The notes: a model not told the origin generated them from the sequence alone. Positions 35,143 to 45,951 are shown, counted from the first letter of the stretch. The stretch is 64,000 nt of DNA from Cladophialophora immunda (GCF_000835495.1 NW_015622542.1:2812485-2876484), one strand, 5' to 3'. A program made the numbers and translations.

Positions 35143-36507
35143 GCTCCCTGCAAGATCCTACTGAGAACGGAATTTTTGAGGGACCCATCCGCCAGGGGAT
35201 CTTACAAGCTTCCTGGACGCCTTACATCGCCTCTCACAGTTGGTAAGACGGACAATCGGAGTCAGCCAGGAACGAATCCCCCGATGTACCTACCGGGGCG
35301 CCGCACGAGGCCCAGCAATGGATACGCCTTCCTAAACAGGAATCAGCCTGCTCTGTGCCGAGCTAGACACGCATTGCACTGCTCCAAGATACAATTGTTG
35401 GCAGCCGAATACGCAGCTCTCAAGGTCGAGTCCGACAACCAACATGTCGATATGAGTCTTCTACACATATGACTAGCACCGCCTCCGACTCCCCGTCTCT
35501 ACCAATGGCAATATCTAGCCAATGGGCGCGTACGACATTACCAATTGGACATTTGCAAGGGCTATATGCTTACTTGTCTACCTCAAGTTGAGGATGGTAC
35601 CGTGACGCTACACTGCAAACATTGAGCAGAGAACTTCGATTTGTACTATCTTAGGAGGTATGACTCCATCTATGGACGGTATTTGCGGAAACAATCGGAT
35701 GTTTTCCTAGAGGTTCGACTAGAACCGGGCGCTCCTGCGTGCTCTGCCATTGAGCCTGATCCTGCCGGGCAATGCATGGAGTAGCTGCTCTGAAGACCAT
35801 TCTAGCTAGAGACTGGAGCATCTTCTAGAATTTCCGGAAGTCCTGAGTATTTCAGACGTGGCTTTGGTCAAGTCAGCTCTGATGGTTTTCGTGGAGATGT
35901 CTTTTCATTGAATGTATATGGAGACAGACAAGGTCCAACATGAATGGGTCATCACCTCGTTGATTGGAAAGCCTTTCATGTGACTCGAGTGACCACCTCA
36001 AACCTATCCGAATTCGCGGTATGTACCTGTTGCCTTGTTCGATAGCTCTTCAACACAGCCTGCAGGCTATGCTCTGCTGCCCGCTATTACTGGCTGCCTG
36101 TGGCAGGACGCAAGTGGTGCGCTTGGAATGGCAGGCGGCAGCTGCAGCCACTGCCACCGCCACAGCCGCAACCGCAACCGCAACCACAACCGCAGCACCA
36201 CACCCAAGGTCGACTTCAACCTGACTTTTGTTGCGCAAGACACTTCTTTCTTCCTGTCTGTTGCTTTCTTTTCTTCGTTTATGCCGTTCCAGTCTTTTTG
36301 CGTCCCCCCTTCGACCGGCGTGGATTTATCTGACGGGATTTGTTCCGGCCATTTGGTGGGTTTAGACCGAGGACGACATCCCGCAACAAGGTCGTCGCGA
36401 GGCTGAACCACAGAGGTCTCGCAAGCGCTTCTAGCACTATCCGCGCTGAAACAAACACTGATTTCTCACACGGTCACTCAGTGATTCCAATCATCCCGAT
36501 CGACAAC
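35143..36507. other. Intergenic region with CAACCG repeat
   Basis: 1.4 kb between two plus-strand genes. It contains a degenerate CAACCG/CCGCAA hexamer run at about 36150-36195 and a tRNA-like relic at 35708-35766. The frame upstream of the HET gene is open back to 36340 but lacks HET family residues. Confidence 0.5.
35708..35766 (-). other. tRNA-like relic (weak)
   Basis: Read on the minus strand, GGCTCAATGGCAGAGCA matches an A-box with a four-pair D stem, and TCGAACC occurs about where the T arm should end. The anticodon arm does not fold, the T arm appears interrupted by about 5 nt, and no acceptor stem pairs. It is not a working tRNA; it may be a decayed one or chance. Confidence 0.25.
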
Positions 36508-38496
36508 ATGCATCTGCTCAGCGTACACTCACGCAGATTAAAGCGGTTCGAAGGCACTGACGTTCCTTTGTATGCCATCCTTTCGCATACCTGGGGGGCT
36601 GACGAAATAAGTTTTCAGGACATCGGGGTCTCGGGTGTCGAAAAAAGGTCGGGATATGAAAAAGTGAGGAAAACCTGCGAGATCGCTGCTGCCGACGGAT
36701 TCGATTATGTCTGGATCGACACCTGCTGTATCGACAAAAAGAGTAGTGCAGAGCTGTCGGAAGCCATTAATTCCATGTACCGCTGGTATCAGGAGGCAGC
36801 TTTATGCTATGTCTATCTTTGCGACTTCGGACCGAATTCCGGAGCTTATGAGATATACCCCCAAGATCTTCGCGGTTGCAGATGGTTCAAACGAGGCTGG
36901 ACTCTCCAAGAGCTGATTGCCCCTCCGATCGTTATATTTCTAGACCAAATGTGGCATGAAATCGGGACCAAGTGGACTCTCAGCAACATGCTAACAAAGA
37001 TAACGCGTATACCGGAAAGTATCCTCCAAGGAGGAGATCTTGGACTCGCTAGTGTGGCGCAGAGAATGTCGTGGGCTTCTCATCGGAAAACGACAAGGCT
37101 TGAGGATCGTGCATATTCTCTGATGGGTATATTTGGAGTGAATATGCCTCTGCTGTATGGTGAAGGCGAAAAGGCGTTCATCAGGCTTCAAGAAGAGATC
37201 ATGAAAACAACCGGCGACTGCAGCATTTTAGCATGGTATGAAGTTTCCAATGACAGGGTTGCTGGAGCCCTCGCACCTTCACCAGATTCATTTGATCGCT
37301 GTACCGACATGGTCTTGGCTGCCCACGGCATAAGCCCATCTGACGTGATTATTGTGGATGGGAAGGGAATCCATCTGAAGGCCTGGTACTGGGAACGGAA
37401 ACATCCCCATTTCGACCAGTTGCTGGTCTTGCCTTGTGAACTCAAGTCGAAGACTGATTGTGTGGCCTTGCGCGTGCGGCTGTTATCGGAAAAGGAGGCA
37501 TACTTCGAAAGGGTTGATGGTGGCTGGCAATTTTTCCCGGCACCTTGGGATACTTCATTACGGAGGAAATCAGTATGCATCCGACAGGGATACCATAGAA
37601 CGAACTGCGGGTCAAACCTATCTCGCGCTGCGGCGTACGGAAACGCGAAGGTGGTCCAGCTTCACCTTGACCAAGCCGCGGATCCAAATACCAGCTTCTA
37701 TCGAAACCGTACTGCGCTCGAGCATGCCGCAATGCGCGGTCACGAGGTCCTTGTCAGTATGCTTCTGAGAGAGGGCGTCGACGCGGTGTTCGTGAATGCC
37801 GATGGAAAAACACCTATCCACCACGCCATTCGAGCTGGACACGAGGCTGTTGTGAGGATGCTCATCCAAAGGCTTCCCCACGTCGATTACCGGTTCGATA
37901 AAGGGAAGACACCTCTGATGTTGGCTGTCGAACAAGGTCGTGAGAAGCTTGTCGACATATTGCTTGAGGAAGGTGCAGACCTGGAAGCGAAAGACGACGA
38001 TGCCGCGACGGCTCTGACAGTAGCTGTCGTGGAAGGGAACGGAAAGATGGTGAGGCTCTTGCTTGAGAGAGGGGCAGACCTGGAAGCCACAACCCGAGAT
38101 GGGGAGACGCCTCTGGCAATAGCTGCCCGTACTGGGAATGAAGAAGTGGTAAGAGTATTACTCGAGCACAGTGCATATCTGGAAGCCCAAAACAACTCAC
38201 GGGACACTCCATTGCTGCTCGCTATTGAAAATGGACATGAAAATGTAGTGGGGGTATTGCTAGAAGCGGGCGCCGATCATACTGTCAGAGCGCGGGATGG
38301 GCTTACTGCACTGGATCTTGTGCGTGTATCATGCAACAAGGCTATTGTGCAGGTTGTGGCGTCTTGCCCTACAGAACCGTCGGAGAGGACGCGACGACAA
38401 GATTTAAATGGGACGATAAAGGACAGCGGAAAACAAGATTTCAATGGAGACGCAAAAACAGGACGCATACGGAAGTCTTGTCATGATGGCTATTGA
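36508..38496 (+). CDS. HET-domain protein with C-terminal ankyrin repeats
   Basis: A single exon of 662 aa. The HET domain occupies roughly residues 20-170, with YAILSHTWG (22-30), VWIDTCCIDK (68-77) and RGWTLQELIAP (129-139), all hallmark motifs. A linker with SWASHRKTTRLEDRAYSLMGIF and LLYGEGEKAFIRLQEEI follows, as in most fungal HET proteins. From about residue 370 to 615 there are seven or eight ankyrin repeats (for example DGETPLAIAARTGNEEVVR). No NACHT or NB-ARC motif lies between them, so this is not a full NLR. HET domains trigger cell death in fungal heterokaryon incompatibility and are related to TIR domains; ankyrins would recognise the trigger. The start at 36508 begins with MHLLSVHSRRL, the usual HET beginning; the frame is open further upstream to 36340. 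Confidence 0.9.
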   Translation: MHLLSVHSRRLKRFEGTDVPLYAILSHTWGADEISFQDIGVSGVEKRSGYEKVRKTCEIAAADGFDYVWIDTCCIDKKSSAELSEAINSMYRWYQEAALCYVYLCDFGPNSGAYEIYPQDLRGCRWFKRGWTLQELIAPPIVIFLDQMWHEIGTKWTLSNMLTKITRIPESILQGGDLGLASVAQRMSWASHRKTTRLEDRAYSLMGIFGVNMPLLYGEGEKAFIRLQEEIMKTTGDCSILAWYEVSNDRVAGALAPSPDSFDRCTDMVLAAHGISPSDVIIVDGKGIHLKAWYWERKHPHFDQLLVLPCELKSKTDCVALRVRLLSEKEAYFERVDGGWQFFPAPWDTSLRRKSVCIRQGYHRTNCGSNLSRAAAYGNAKVVQLHLDQAADPNTSFYRNRTALEHAAMRGHEVLVSMLLREGVDAVFVNADGKTPIHHAIRAGHEAVVRMLIQRLPHVDYRFDKGKTPLMLAVEQGREKLVDILLEEGADLEAKDDDAATALTVAVVEGNGKMVRLLLERGADLEATTRDGETPLAIAARTGNEEVVRVLLEHSAYLEAQNNSRDTPLLLAIENGHENVVGVLLEAGADHTVRARDGLTALDLVRVSCNKAIVQVVASCPTEPSERTRRQDLNGTIKDSGKQDFNGDAKTGRIRKSCHDGY

Positions 38497-38868
38497 CAGC
38501 GATGACTAGTTGCGAGTTCTGTACTCGGTCTTCGAGGATTTCGAACAGTGTCGTCGCTGCATTATTGGGGCAAGAGCTCGCACGGGCGAGCCTGATCGAG
38601 CTATCAGCGGTGGAAGCGGTGGAGAGTTGACGGACTAAGGGTATACGTCAGTGTTCTACCCGAGAGAGGTTCTTTTTCGATACGAAGACGACTGCCGCTG
38701 GTGATGGGAGGGCCCCTGTAGGTCGCGAATCCAATTCCTCTAGCTGGAAGACGACCTGTGGGGCCTTGGGGAGACGCCGAACAAGAGCTCTGGTGTGCAT
38801 GGAGGTAGCTATATTTCAGAAACTACAAAGGGAGAGGTAGAGAACGAGAACTTTTTCGGGTCATCAAA
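38497..38868. other. Tail-to-tail intergenic region
   Basis: 372 bp between the convergent HET gene and the membrane protein gene. Nothing further is seen. Confidence 0.5.
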
Positions 38869-40593
38869 TCATATATGCGGCCAATATACAGTCCAATCGA
38901 CAGTCTTAAAGGTACTAGCTGGAAGCGCACGGAGGCCGATGATGTCCTCCAACAACACGTACAAGCGACACACGGTATATAGAGCGCAGATGGGCTGTGT
39001 GAAGAGCATCGACATCAGCGGCACCTCCAGGGCGGGGTCCTTGTCCGGGGAGTTGTTGAAGTGCTTGTCTGCCAGCCTGGCCAGGAGGCCTCGGGGGCTT
39101 CTTCTGCGCCCATCAACACTAGGTTGGTGTGACTTCTGGGCTTCTCCTGCTTCTTCTTCTTCTTCTTCTTCTTCTTCTTCTTCTTCTTCTTCTTCTTCTT
39201 CTTCTTCTTCTTCTTCTTCTTCTTCTTCTTCTTCTCCTCCTCCTCCTCCTCCTCCTCCTCCTCCTCCTCCTCCAGCAGCTACGGCTGTGTGCAAGGATTC
39301 CTCTTCGTCTTGATGGGGGTCGCCAGGCGCGGGGAGGACCACCTCGATGACCCCGACGGCGAGCGTGACCGCCGTGGTCAGCGACGTACAGGCGAGCCAG
39401 AGCAGCCTCTCGGCCACGGAGGGGAACTCGAGGTTCCACGCCGCCATGAAGATGGCCGCGTAGCCCAGCGCCACGGCCAAGGTGACCGCAGACGCCGCGC
39501 GGGACAGCGGCTTGGGGAAGCCGAACGACGAGAGGTTCTGGACCGGCCGCACCCGGGGCCGCTGGCGCACGACGCCCAGCCGGCGCAGGATGTTGACCTT
39601 GTACTGCCACAGTTTGGTGGCGTTCCACTCTTCGCGACTCGCAAAGTCGAGCGGCGTGAGCCGGTAAGGCTGCGCCGCGGCACGGGGCCCTTCGAGCAGG
39701 ATCTGGTCGATGGTGTGCTCGCTGTGCAGCACGGTCACGGTCGAGACGTCCATGGGCTTCTCGCGCCAGCAGATGTTGACCCCCAAGGTGCAGAAGATGA
39801 AGCCGATGGTGGTGATTTCGAGGGTTGTCACGGCCAGGTGTTGCGTGGCTCTGGCGATGACGTTCAAGATAAACCAGATGATCTGGCACGACGTGACGAA
39901 TCTAGGGATCGGATCGACAATTAGTTAGGGAAGACTCGATTTCTGGTCGGTGTGAAGGCTGTTGTGAGATGGGCACTAAACTAACCTCGCCAGTCTGTCG
40001 GATTTGTTCTTGTCCTTGATGGCGGCTTCGTTGATGTCGGGATAAGGGATGTAGCCACGCTTGACCAAGTACAGAACTTGTTTGGCGTCCACCGGGAAGG
40101 ACTTCCAGCCGCTTGGTTGAAAAACAAAGCCGCCCATGTTGGCGTAGAATCCATGCTTGATGGTCCAGCTCTTGTACCCTTGGTCGTGGAACAACTTCAT
40201 CGAGTCGTAGGCGCGCACGTACTGTCCCAGGGCCAGCATGAAGATGAACTCGGGGCCGAGCATGGACAGGCAGACCATGTGCCACTTGTCCCAGAAGAGC
40301 TCCCTTTTGCTATGATCGGAACGGGGAACGTTGACCCATATCGAGGACCAGCTGCACAAGAACACCGTCACTGCGCAGGACAACACCAAGTCGAATGTGC
40401 CCCGTCCGTTTGGCTGCGAGACCCAGCCTCGCACCAGCGTCGTGTCGCTGGCGTTCATCGTGGCATGAGGGATGGATGCTTGAGAGGCGGACTTCTCGTC
40501 TCCATCATTGCACAGCGGATACTGCGATATAAAGATGCTTTCAATCGGGGGAGGGCAGAACAGCGCCAAAACAGCCGCCGCCTTACCGTGCAT
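38869..40593 (-). CDS. Multi-pass membrane protein with poly-Gly/poly-Glu tracts
   Basis: Two exons, 40593-39986 and 39901-38869, give 546 aa; the intron is 84 nt. A hydrophobic N-terminus (MHGKAAAVLALF) could be a signal peptide. RGWVSQPNGRGTFDLVLSCAVTVFLCSWSSIWVNVP then follows in pieces that match a common uncharacterised fungal membrane family. WHMVCLSMLGPEFIFMLAL, FYANMGGFVFQ and several later helices support a channel or receptor-like layout. Between two helices near the C-terminus there are 14 Gly then about 29 Glu residues, encoded by (GGA)n and (GAA)n. A second possible start is at 40458 (MNASDTT). The function of the family is unknown. Confidence 0.8.
39151..39273. repeat. Coding trinucleotide repeats (TTC)n then (TCC)n
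   Basis: About 28 TTC units (39151-39233) run straight into about 13 TCC units (39234-39273). On the minus strand they encode poly-Gly then poly-Glu in the membrane protein. The repeat keeps the frame. Confidence 0.95.
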
Positions 40594-41153
40594 GAGTAAA
40601 ATTAGACTGAAACTCTTGCGCTTCCATGCTGTTGCTCGTAAAAGCCATCTTGCAAGGGTTAGTGGTTCATCGGGCGACGCCTCGCAGCAGCTAGCCGACG
40701 CTGTCCTTGAGAGGGCGTACACGTACAAGTACTCTTCACGGATGGTTGGAAGGATGGTCGTACGCCGTGTCACGAGAGTCTGCAGTGCCCATCGGGTGGC
40801 ATGCTGACTTCGGACTAGCACATCATGTAGGGTCGAGGGCTGTATAGAGATATGAGGACATGATGGAGGTTGATTGAAGTCGCTTGGCCCCCACGCGGCC
40901 CCCTTTTGTACATCTGCGCTTCTGCCCAAATGACCCACCGGAAGAGGATTGCGCAGCCAACTGCCCAACAGTATCACTGAAACTGTCACTTCTCGATTCC
41001 TCAAATGCCCAACATGCGCCGACCTTAGCCAGAATGGCTTCACTTGCTTCTCTCATAGGTCAGGCGTCTACTTCTTTCTGAAATCCTTGTGCAACTCTTG
41101 TGCACCTGGTGGTTTGTTGGATTTTACGACGAAATGGCGGGCAAGTACTTCCA
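40594..41153. promoter_or_regulatory. Divergent promoter region
   Basis: 560 bp between the membrane protein gene and the methyltransferase remnant. No clear motif is seen. Confidence 0.35.
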
Positions 41154-42126
41154 ATGGACAGATCCCCAGTCCATCCAACTGACAACGCAGGCACAGGCCC
41201 AGCGTCACACCGTTTCAAGCTGCGTTATGCGGCCGCAGTCTTGTCCGCGCTCTTTGCAGCACTGTTCGGTGCGCTCAAGTCCTACCACCACCTTACCTTG
41301 GCCGGTGGCTGACACACGGATCTCCCAGCTGTCATCGCGAACAATGGCACCGAAAACCCCTCTGTGCAAGAATACTACACAAGCCTGGAGTCGTGGTTGG
41401 GTTACTGGGTGCTTCTGGGGAACACTCGGCACTGCGGGCTCTATCCCAAAGGCCAGCTCTGGCCATTCCCCGTCAGCAAGGCCCAGCGAGCGATGGAGGA
41501 TCAGCTCTATGCCAAGCTAGGCCGGTGCTGGTTCCGGATATGTCGCCATGCACATGGCCGAGAAGGGCCTTGTGGTTGAAGCCGTTGATATCACGCCCCT
41601 CTACGTCGGGGACGCTCGGCGGAACGTCGCGGTGCGAGGCCTGCAGGACAGAGTCTCCATCCGCCTGGGCGACTACCACAATCTGACCGACTTCCCCGAT
41701 GGCTCGTTCGACGGCATCTACACTATGGAGACGTTCGTGCACGCGGACGACCCCGTCAAGGTCCTGCGAAACTTCTACCGCCTCCTCCGTCCCGGTGGGG
41801 TGCTCGTGCATAACGAGGCTGACTTCAATCGGAACTCGGATCTCTTGCAGGATGTCCTCCGCCTGTCGCACTGCCAGAACACGCTCGAGGAGGGCGCGCT
41901 GACCCAGATGCTACAAGAGGTCGGGTTCAAGGACGTCGAGCTGGACGATCTGACCGACGAGGTCCTCCCGCTGTGGAGACTGTTTGGTGTTCTCGGACAC
42001 GTGCCCTACCGCATCTTGCAATTCTTTGGCCTGCACACGCGCTTCACCAATCTCAGGGCCGGCGTCGAGTCGTATTTGCACTGGGGCGAGGGACAGTACA
42101 TCTCAGTCAGGGCGGTTAAACCTTGA
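41154..42126 (+). pseudogene. SAM-dependent methyltransferase (SMT-like), frame broken in motif I
   Basis: The sequence is readable as a methyltransferase of the sterol C-methyltransferase-like type. Exon 1 is 41154-41268; a 60-nt intron (41269-41328, donor GTGCGC, branch CTGAC, acceptor CAG) removes an in-frame TGA at 41310. Exon 2 then gives ENPSVQEYYTSLESWLGYW, GNTRHCGLYPKGQ and SKAQRAMEDQLYAKLG. At 41522-41524 the frame shifts by one. The next frame begins GAGSGYVAMHMAEKG, so about ten residues that normally carry the first half of SAM motif I (ending in D/E-x-GAG) are gone. The rest continues to 42126 with DITPLY, GDYHNL, MRPGGVL-like LLRPGGVLVHNE and a normal C-terminus. As written the gene cannot make the full enzyme. 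An assembly error is possible, but a pseudogene fits best. Confidence 0.75.
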
Positions 42127-42706
42127 TGTTCGAGTCATCTTACCCATGACTTCAGTATTTGCATGGCTCAAAGATAGCCTGTGTCTAAAGGTAGAGCAAA
42201 CACCCTTATGAATGACCATTGCCTTTTGGCCAACTGTCATTGTGCCTTGGATACCACAGAACCCTTTCCTCGTGAGAACGTGCCATTTGTTTTCGACATC
42301 GGTTTCCCATCAAGCGAGCAGAGGAATTGCTGACTCTTTGCAAGCATTTGATTGCCTGTACTAGATAGCCCCCGGTGTGGCCAGACCCTGTTCTGGGTTA
42401 TCACATCTCTTCGGAGGCACAGGTTCAAATCTAGCAGATGAAATGCTGAACACTGCAAGTGTTGGATCAGATAGCCTCTAGTGGCTCGGGATCGGCGCAG
42501 AATGGTTACGAGCTCACAGCTGCAGGTCTGTCTTCAACAGCCTTCGCCTCAGTTGAACAATGGACTAATTTGTGTGCACAATCCGACTAAAGCGTTGTTT
42601 CTGGACTGCAGCGTGCTTTATCATTGACAAGTATCCTTTGATCTATGACAGTGTTTTGCTATGCTAGAAGAGCTCTTGCTTCGGTGGGATACAAGTTCCA
42701 GTCTTC
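42127..42706. other. Tail-to-tail intergenic region
   Basis: 580 bp between the methyltransferase remnant and the convergent SDR. It includes a 6-bp inverted pair CTAGAT/ATCTAG spanning about 42361-42435 that I considered and rejected as a tRNA. Confidence 0.45.
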
Positions 42707-43471
42707 TCACCACGGGTACTGGGTCTCTGGTGAAGTGGTGAAAGTCGCATGCTGCCCATTCTTGTCAGTGTCAACGATTAGTCGACATGCCTCGAGCGCC
42801 CCATCGGCAGCTTTGCCGGCCTGCTTGTTGTACCCGTTCAAGTTGGTGGCCCTGTGGCCTGGGCAAACCATGTTGACCTTGAAGCCCTCCTTCCCCAGCT
42901 GAACCGCATACAGTGCCCCGACCATATTCTCTGCGCATTTCGACACTATATATCCCTTGATCCCGGGTGCATTTCCCAACCCGTAGTATGGGAAAGAAGG
43001 GTCCAGAGCGAGTGTGATAGAGCCGAGCCCGGAGGACATGAACAGGAGCCGCGGGATCTGGGCCTTTCGCATCAACGGAATGAATGCTTCCGTCACGCAT
43101 GCGGCGCCGACGGTGTTGGTCTGAAGCACTTGAGTCATGCTCTCGCGGAACCCCACGTCCTTGACACTACTGATTCCGGCATTGTTGAGCAGGACGTCAA
43201 GCCGGCCGAACTTCTCCTCGACGTATTTGGCAGCTCTGGCAATGGACTCGTCGTCATCGACATCGAGCTCGAGAGGTTCGACCGAGGTCCCTTGGGCCAG
43301 ATCTGTTATGCTGCTGGCTGCCTCTTTTCCTCGTTGTAGACTTCGGGAGCCGAGCAGGATGTGGTAGTTGGCTTGTTCAGCGGCCAGCTTCTTGACGCAC
43401 TCATAGCCGATCCCTTGGTTGGCGCCTGTGATGAGGACGACAGTGTGATCTGCTGTGACTGATGATGACAT
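42707..43471 (-). CDS. Short-chain dehydrogenase/reductase (classical)
   Basis: A single exon of 254 aa, the normal length of a classical SDR. TGANQGIG (residues 15-22) binds NAD(P). LLGSRSLQRGKEA follows the second strand, LNNAG is at about 95-99, MSSGLGS holds the catalytic serine and GYIVSK provides Tyr and Lys (YxxxK). CPGHRATNLNG is the PG motif. This is a cytosolic oxidoreductase close to carbonyl reductase-like SDRs. The gene is divergent from the Zn2Cys6 regulator at 44072 (600 bp between starts) and tail-to-tail with the methyltransferase remnant. This arrangement suggests joint service in one pathway, but the substrate is unknown. Confidence 0.9.
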   Translation of the reverse strand: MSSSVTADHTVVLITGANQGIGYECVKKLAAEQANYHILLGSRSLQRGKEAASSITDLAQGTSVEPLELDVDDDESIARAAKYVEEKFGRLDVLLNNAGISSVKDVGFRESMTQVLQTNTVGAACVTEAFIPLMRKAQIPRLLFMSSGLGSITLALDPSFPYYGLGNAPGIKGYIVSKCAENMVGALYAVQLGKEGFKVNMVCPGHRATNLNGYNKQAGKAADGALEACRLIVDTDKNGQHATFTTSPETQYPW

Positions 43472-44071
43472 ATTGGGGGTAATAGCCTGGACAGAGAAGT
43501 TGAGATCTCTGCTCTGCTGGCTTGTCTATTAAGAGGTTGTTCTCATTCTGCAGAACATCCTGCGCTTTTGTACTTGGTACCTGGTCGCTGCTGGTCTCCC
43601 GTCGGACATAGCGTATCCGGTGGACGTCGGAGGAATGTCGTCCCGCATTAATACTGCATCTGCAAGGTCTTTATATGATCTGTCCTTGATCGAGCCTTGC
43701 GACTGAAGGTGATACATCGGCTGGGAAACAAAGGAAGGGCACTTTGGGGTCGCGATATGCAGCTAACGTCTAGTTGCGCGAGCGGGCCAATCGCATGTCG
43801 CGGGCTTAAGAGGCGGACTTACTGAATTCGAGGCTCCGTCGCCGACTTCAGATTCCCCAAGGTTTGGTGGCTCCTACGAGGCACGATGTGGCAACATGGG
43901 CCTTGAACTCAATCTTCGGCCGGTTCGTCCTGCAGAAGGTCGACGGCTGCCGAACATGTCTTTGTCGTTTTCAAACCTGCCCCCATCGCAATTCGAATCC
44001 AGCGCAGCCATCCAGGACAGCTGACCCGGAGACGGAATCAATCACTCCCTTCACGGATTTGAAAGCAAGAG
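43472..44071. promoter_or_regulatory. Divergent promoter region, SDR/Zn2Cys6 regulator
   Basis: 600 bp shared by the SDR and the regulator. No obvious CGG-based palindrome was seen by eye. Confidence 0.35.
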
Positions 44072-45830
44072 ATGGTCGAGGTCTTGGATCCTCCTCAGAG
44101 CGCGACAAGGGTCGGCTCGAGAAGGCGCCGCGGAAGAGCCTGTATCACATGCAAAGTCAGGCGTGTTCGGTGCGACTACGGCCAGCCCTCTTGCAACCGC
44201 TGTCTAAGCACAGGCCGCAAATGCGACGGCTATCCAGCGCCCAAGGCAGAGGGACGCGATCCGCCTCCCGTGGCCGTCATGCTGGTAATAGACTCTCCCA
44301 TGCCCACGCAATGCGACCGCGAGGCCGTGACGGCGTTTAGATTCTTCGTTCAAGTCTGTGCCCCTGGCATGCTGAACTACGGGAGCCACTACTTCTGGAA
44401 CGAGCTGGTGCTGCAGGCCTGCCATGTCGACGAGAGCATCAAGCACCTCACCATCGCGGCCTCCAGGCTGGGGTCGTACCGACTCCTCCAGCCCTGCAAG
44501 CCGCCGTCGGACAAGGACACCGTCTTCCTCGCGCACTACGGCAGGGCACTGAAGCTCCTCAGCCGAAGCAAGAACCCGGACCCGGGCTTCCTGCTTATGG
44601 CCTGCCTCCTGCTCGTCCTGTGTGACGAGTTCCAAGAGAATTCGTTCGCGGCCATCCAGCACCTCATCGCCGGCCGAAAGATCCTCGCTGCGTACAGGCC
44701 AGCGGCGGCATCGCTTCACCGCAGTAGGAGCACCAGTAACAACGCGGCCATTGCAGAACTCGACCAGATCTTCTCGAGGCTCGAGCTGCACACCAGCGAA
44801 CTGTATCACATAGCCCGACCACAGTCGATGTCCTGGTGGTGCAAGGGAGACGCCGCCACGGACAGCATCCCGCTGTACCCGCAGCTCGAACCGCTCCAGC
44901 TCTGGGCGCGCATTGAGGAGGCGGCGCGAGCCCTGCAAGGACTTGCCTTTGAATGCACCTCGGCGCAGCTGGACGGCGCGCCCCCGCAGACGAGATTCCA
45001 GATCGTCCCGCACCTCACCGCCCGCCTCAACGCGTGGCTCGACGAGCTGACGGCCTTCGAGTCGGACATGTACGCCCACCTCACCGCGGCGATGCTAATG
45101 GACCTGCACCTGCTGCGGACGTACCACCTGTGTCTGCACGTGCTGTCGCGCTGCGGCCCGTTCAGGCAGGAGGCGGCCTTCGACGCGTATGCGGGCACGC
45201 TCGAGCACGTCGTGGTGAGCTGCAGCCTGCTGGTCCAGCGGCGGCGCACGCGGCTGGTGCCCGCCCTGTTCTTCGTCGCCACCCGGTACCGCAACGCCAG
45301 TTTCCGCCGCCGCGCCGTCGACCTGCTCCGCCAGTGCGGCCTGGACGGCCAGATCCTCGCCCAGATCGCCATGAGAGTCGTCCGCGTCGAGGAGGCCGGC
45401 CTCGCCGCCCCGATCGTCGGCTCCGACGTGCCGGCGAAGAACCGCATCAGGCTGGTCGACGTGGGCTTTGACACCGCCGGGACCGGCTCGTACCTTCTGC
45501 GGTTCACGCGTCATCCACACCGCGCTGTCGCCGGCGAGGGTGGCGGTGACGGCGACTGCGAGAATGACAGGGACGGAGAGAGTGTCCCGCTCGAGCATAC
45601 CGCCCTGTCGACCCAGGCCTGCTGCTGGGCGGTTCCGCCCCAGACGTCTTCCCACGCGGTGAGTTCCGTTTTGTCTCCTTCGTGTGTGCATGTGTGTGTG
45701 TTTATATGTGCTAACTGATGACCCCTTGCAGACCGGACTTCTCGATGCTGTTCTGAGGTTTGACTTTATGGCGTTTTGGAACCAGGAGGACCCGGCATTC
45801 ACCCTCCCGGCAGGCTTTGGCCCAGTATGA
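44072..45830 (+). CDS. Zn2Cys6 transcription factor
   Basis: Two exons, 44072-45658 and 45732-45830, give 561 aa; the 73-nt intron contains a short GT run. The zinc cluster is Cys24, 27, 34, 41, 44 and 51 (ACITCKVRRVRCDYGQPSCN then RCLSTGRKC), preceded by a run of arginines. After it come VAVMLVIDSPMPTQCDREAVTAFRFF and SHYFWNELVLQACHVDESIKHLTIAASRLG, the beginning of the helical fungal regulator domain often seen in regulators of secondary metabolism. The splice adds TGLLDAVLRFDFMAFW at the end. It is nuclear by family. It sits between an SDR and a DHA2 exporter and is therefore a candidate local regulator of both. Confidence 0.9.
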
Positions 45831-45951
45831 TTTCTATACCTGGGCTGTACCGCCAACTAGGAGTAGATTTATATTCTTTTGTTTCTTCTAAGAGAAAAAT
45901 ATCGAATCATCCGTTTTGGTCTTGCTCCTTCTGACCTGTCTCCTCCCGGAT

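Noticed and set aside
36340..36507. N-terminal extension of the HET gene
   Set aside because: The frame is open but HET proteins usually start at the MxLL motif found at 36508, and the extension looks like untranslated leader.
38795..39313. Plus-strand ORF with poly-Ser and poly-Pro
   Set aside because: Arises from reading the TTC/TCC repeat on the opposite strand of the membrane protein gene; no other support.
39119..39889. 256-codon minus ORF rich in Arg
   Set aside because: Out-of-frame shadow of the membrane protein; composition is a product of GC-rich shifted codons.
41310..41312. In-frame TGA in the methyltransferase as a second disabling mutation
   Set aside because: It lies within a plausible 60-nt GT-AG intron with a CTGAC branch site, so it need not disrupt the product.
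42361..42435. Possible tRNA with GGTTCAAATC and a CTAGAT/ATCTAG pair
   Set aside because: The T stem pairs in only about three of five positions and overlaps the proposed acceptor stem; the D arm is not tRNA-like.
44204..45079. 291-codon minus-strand ORF
   Set aside because: Antisense shadow of the Zn2Cys6 gene at 44072, which has a full zinc cluster.
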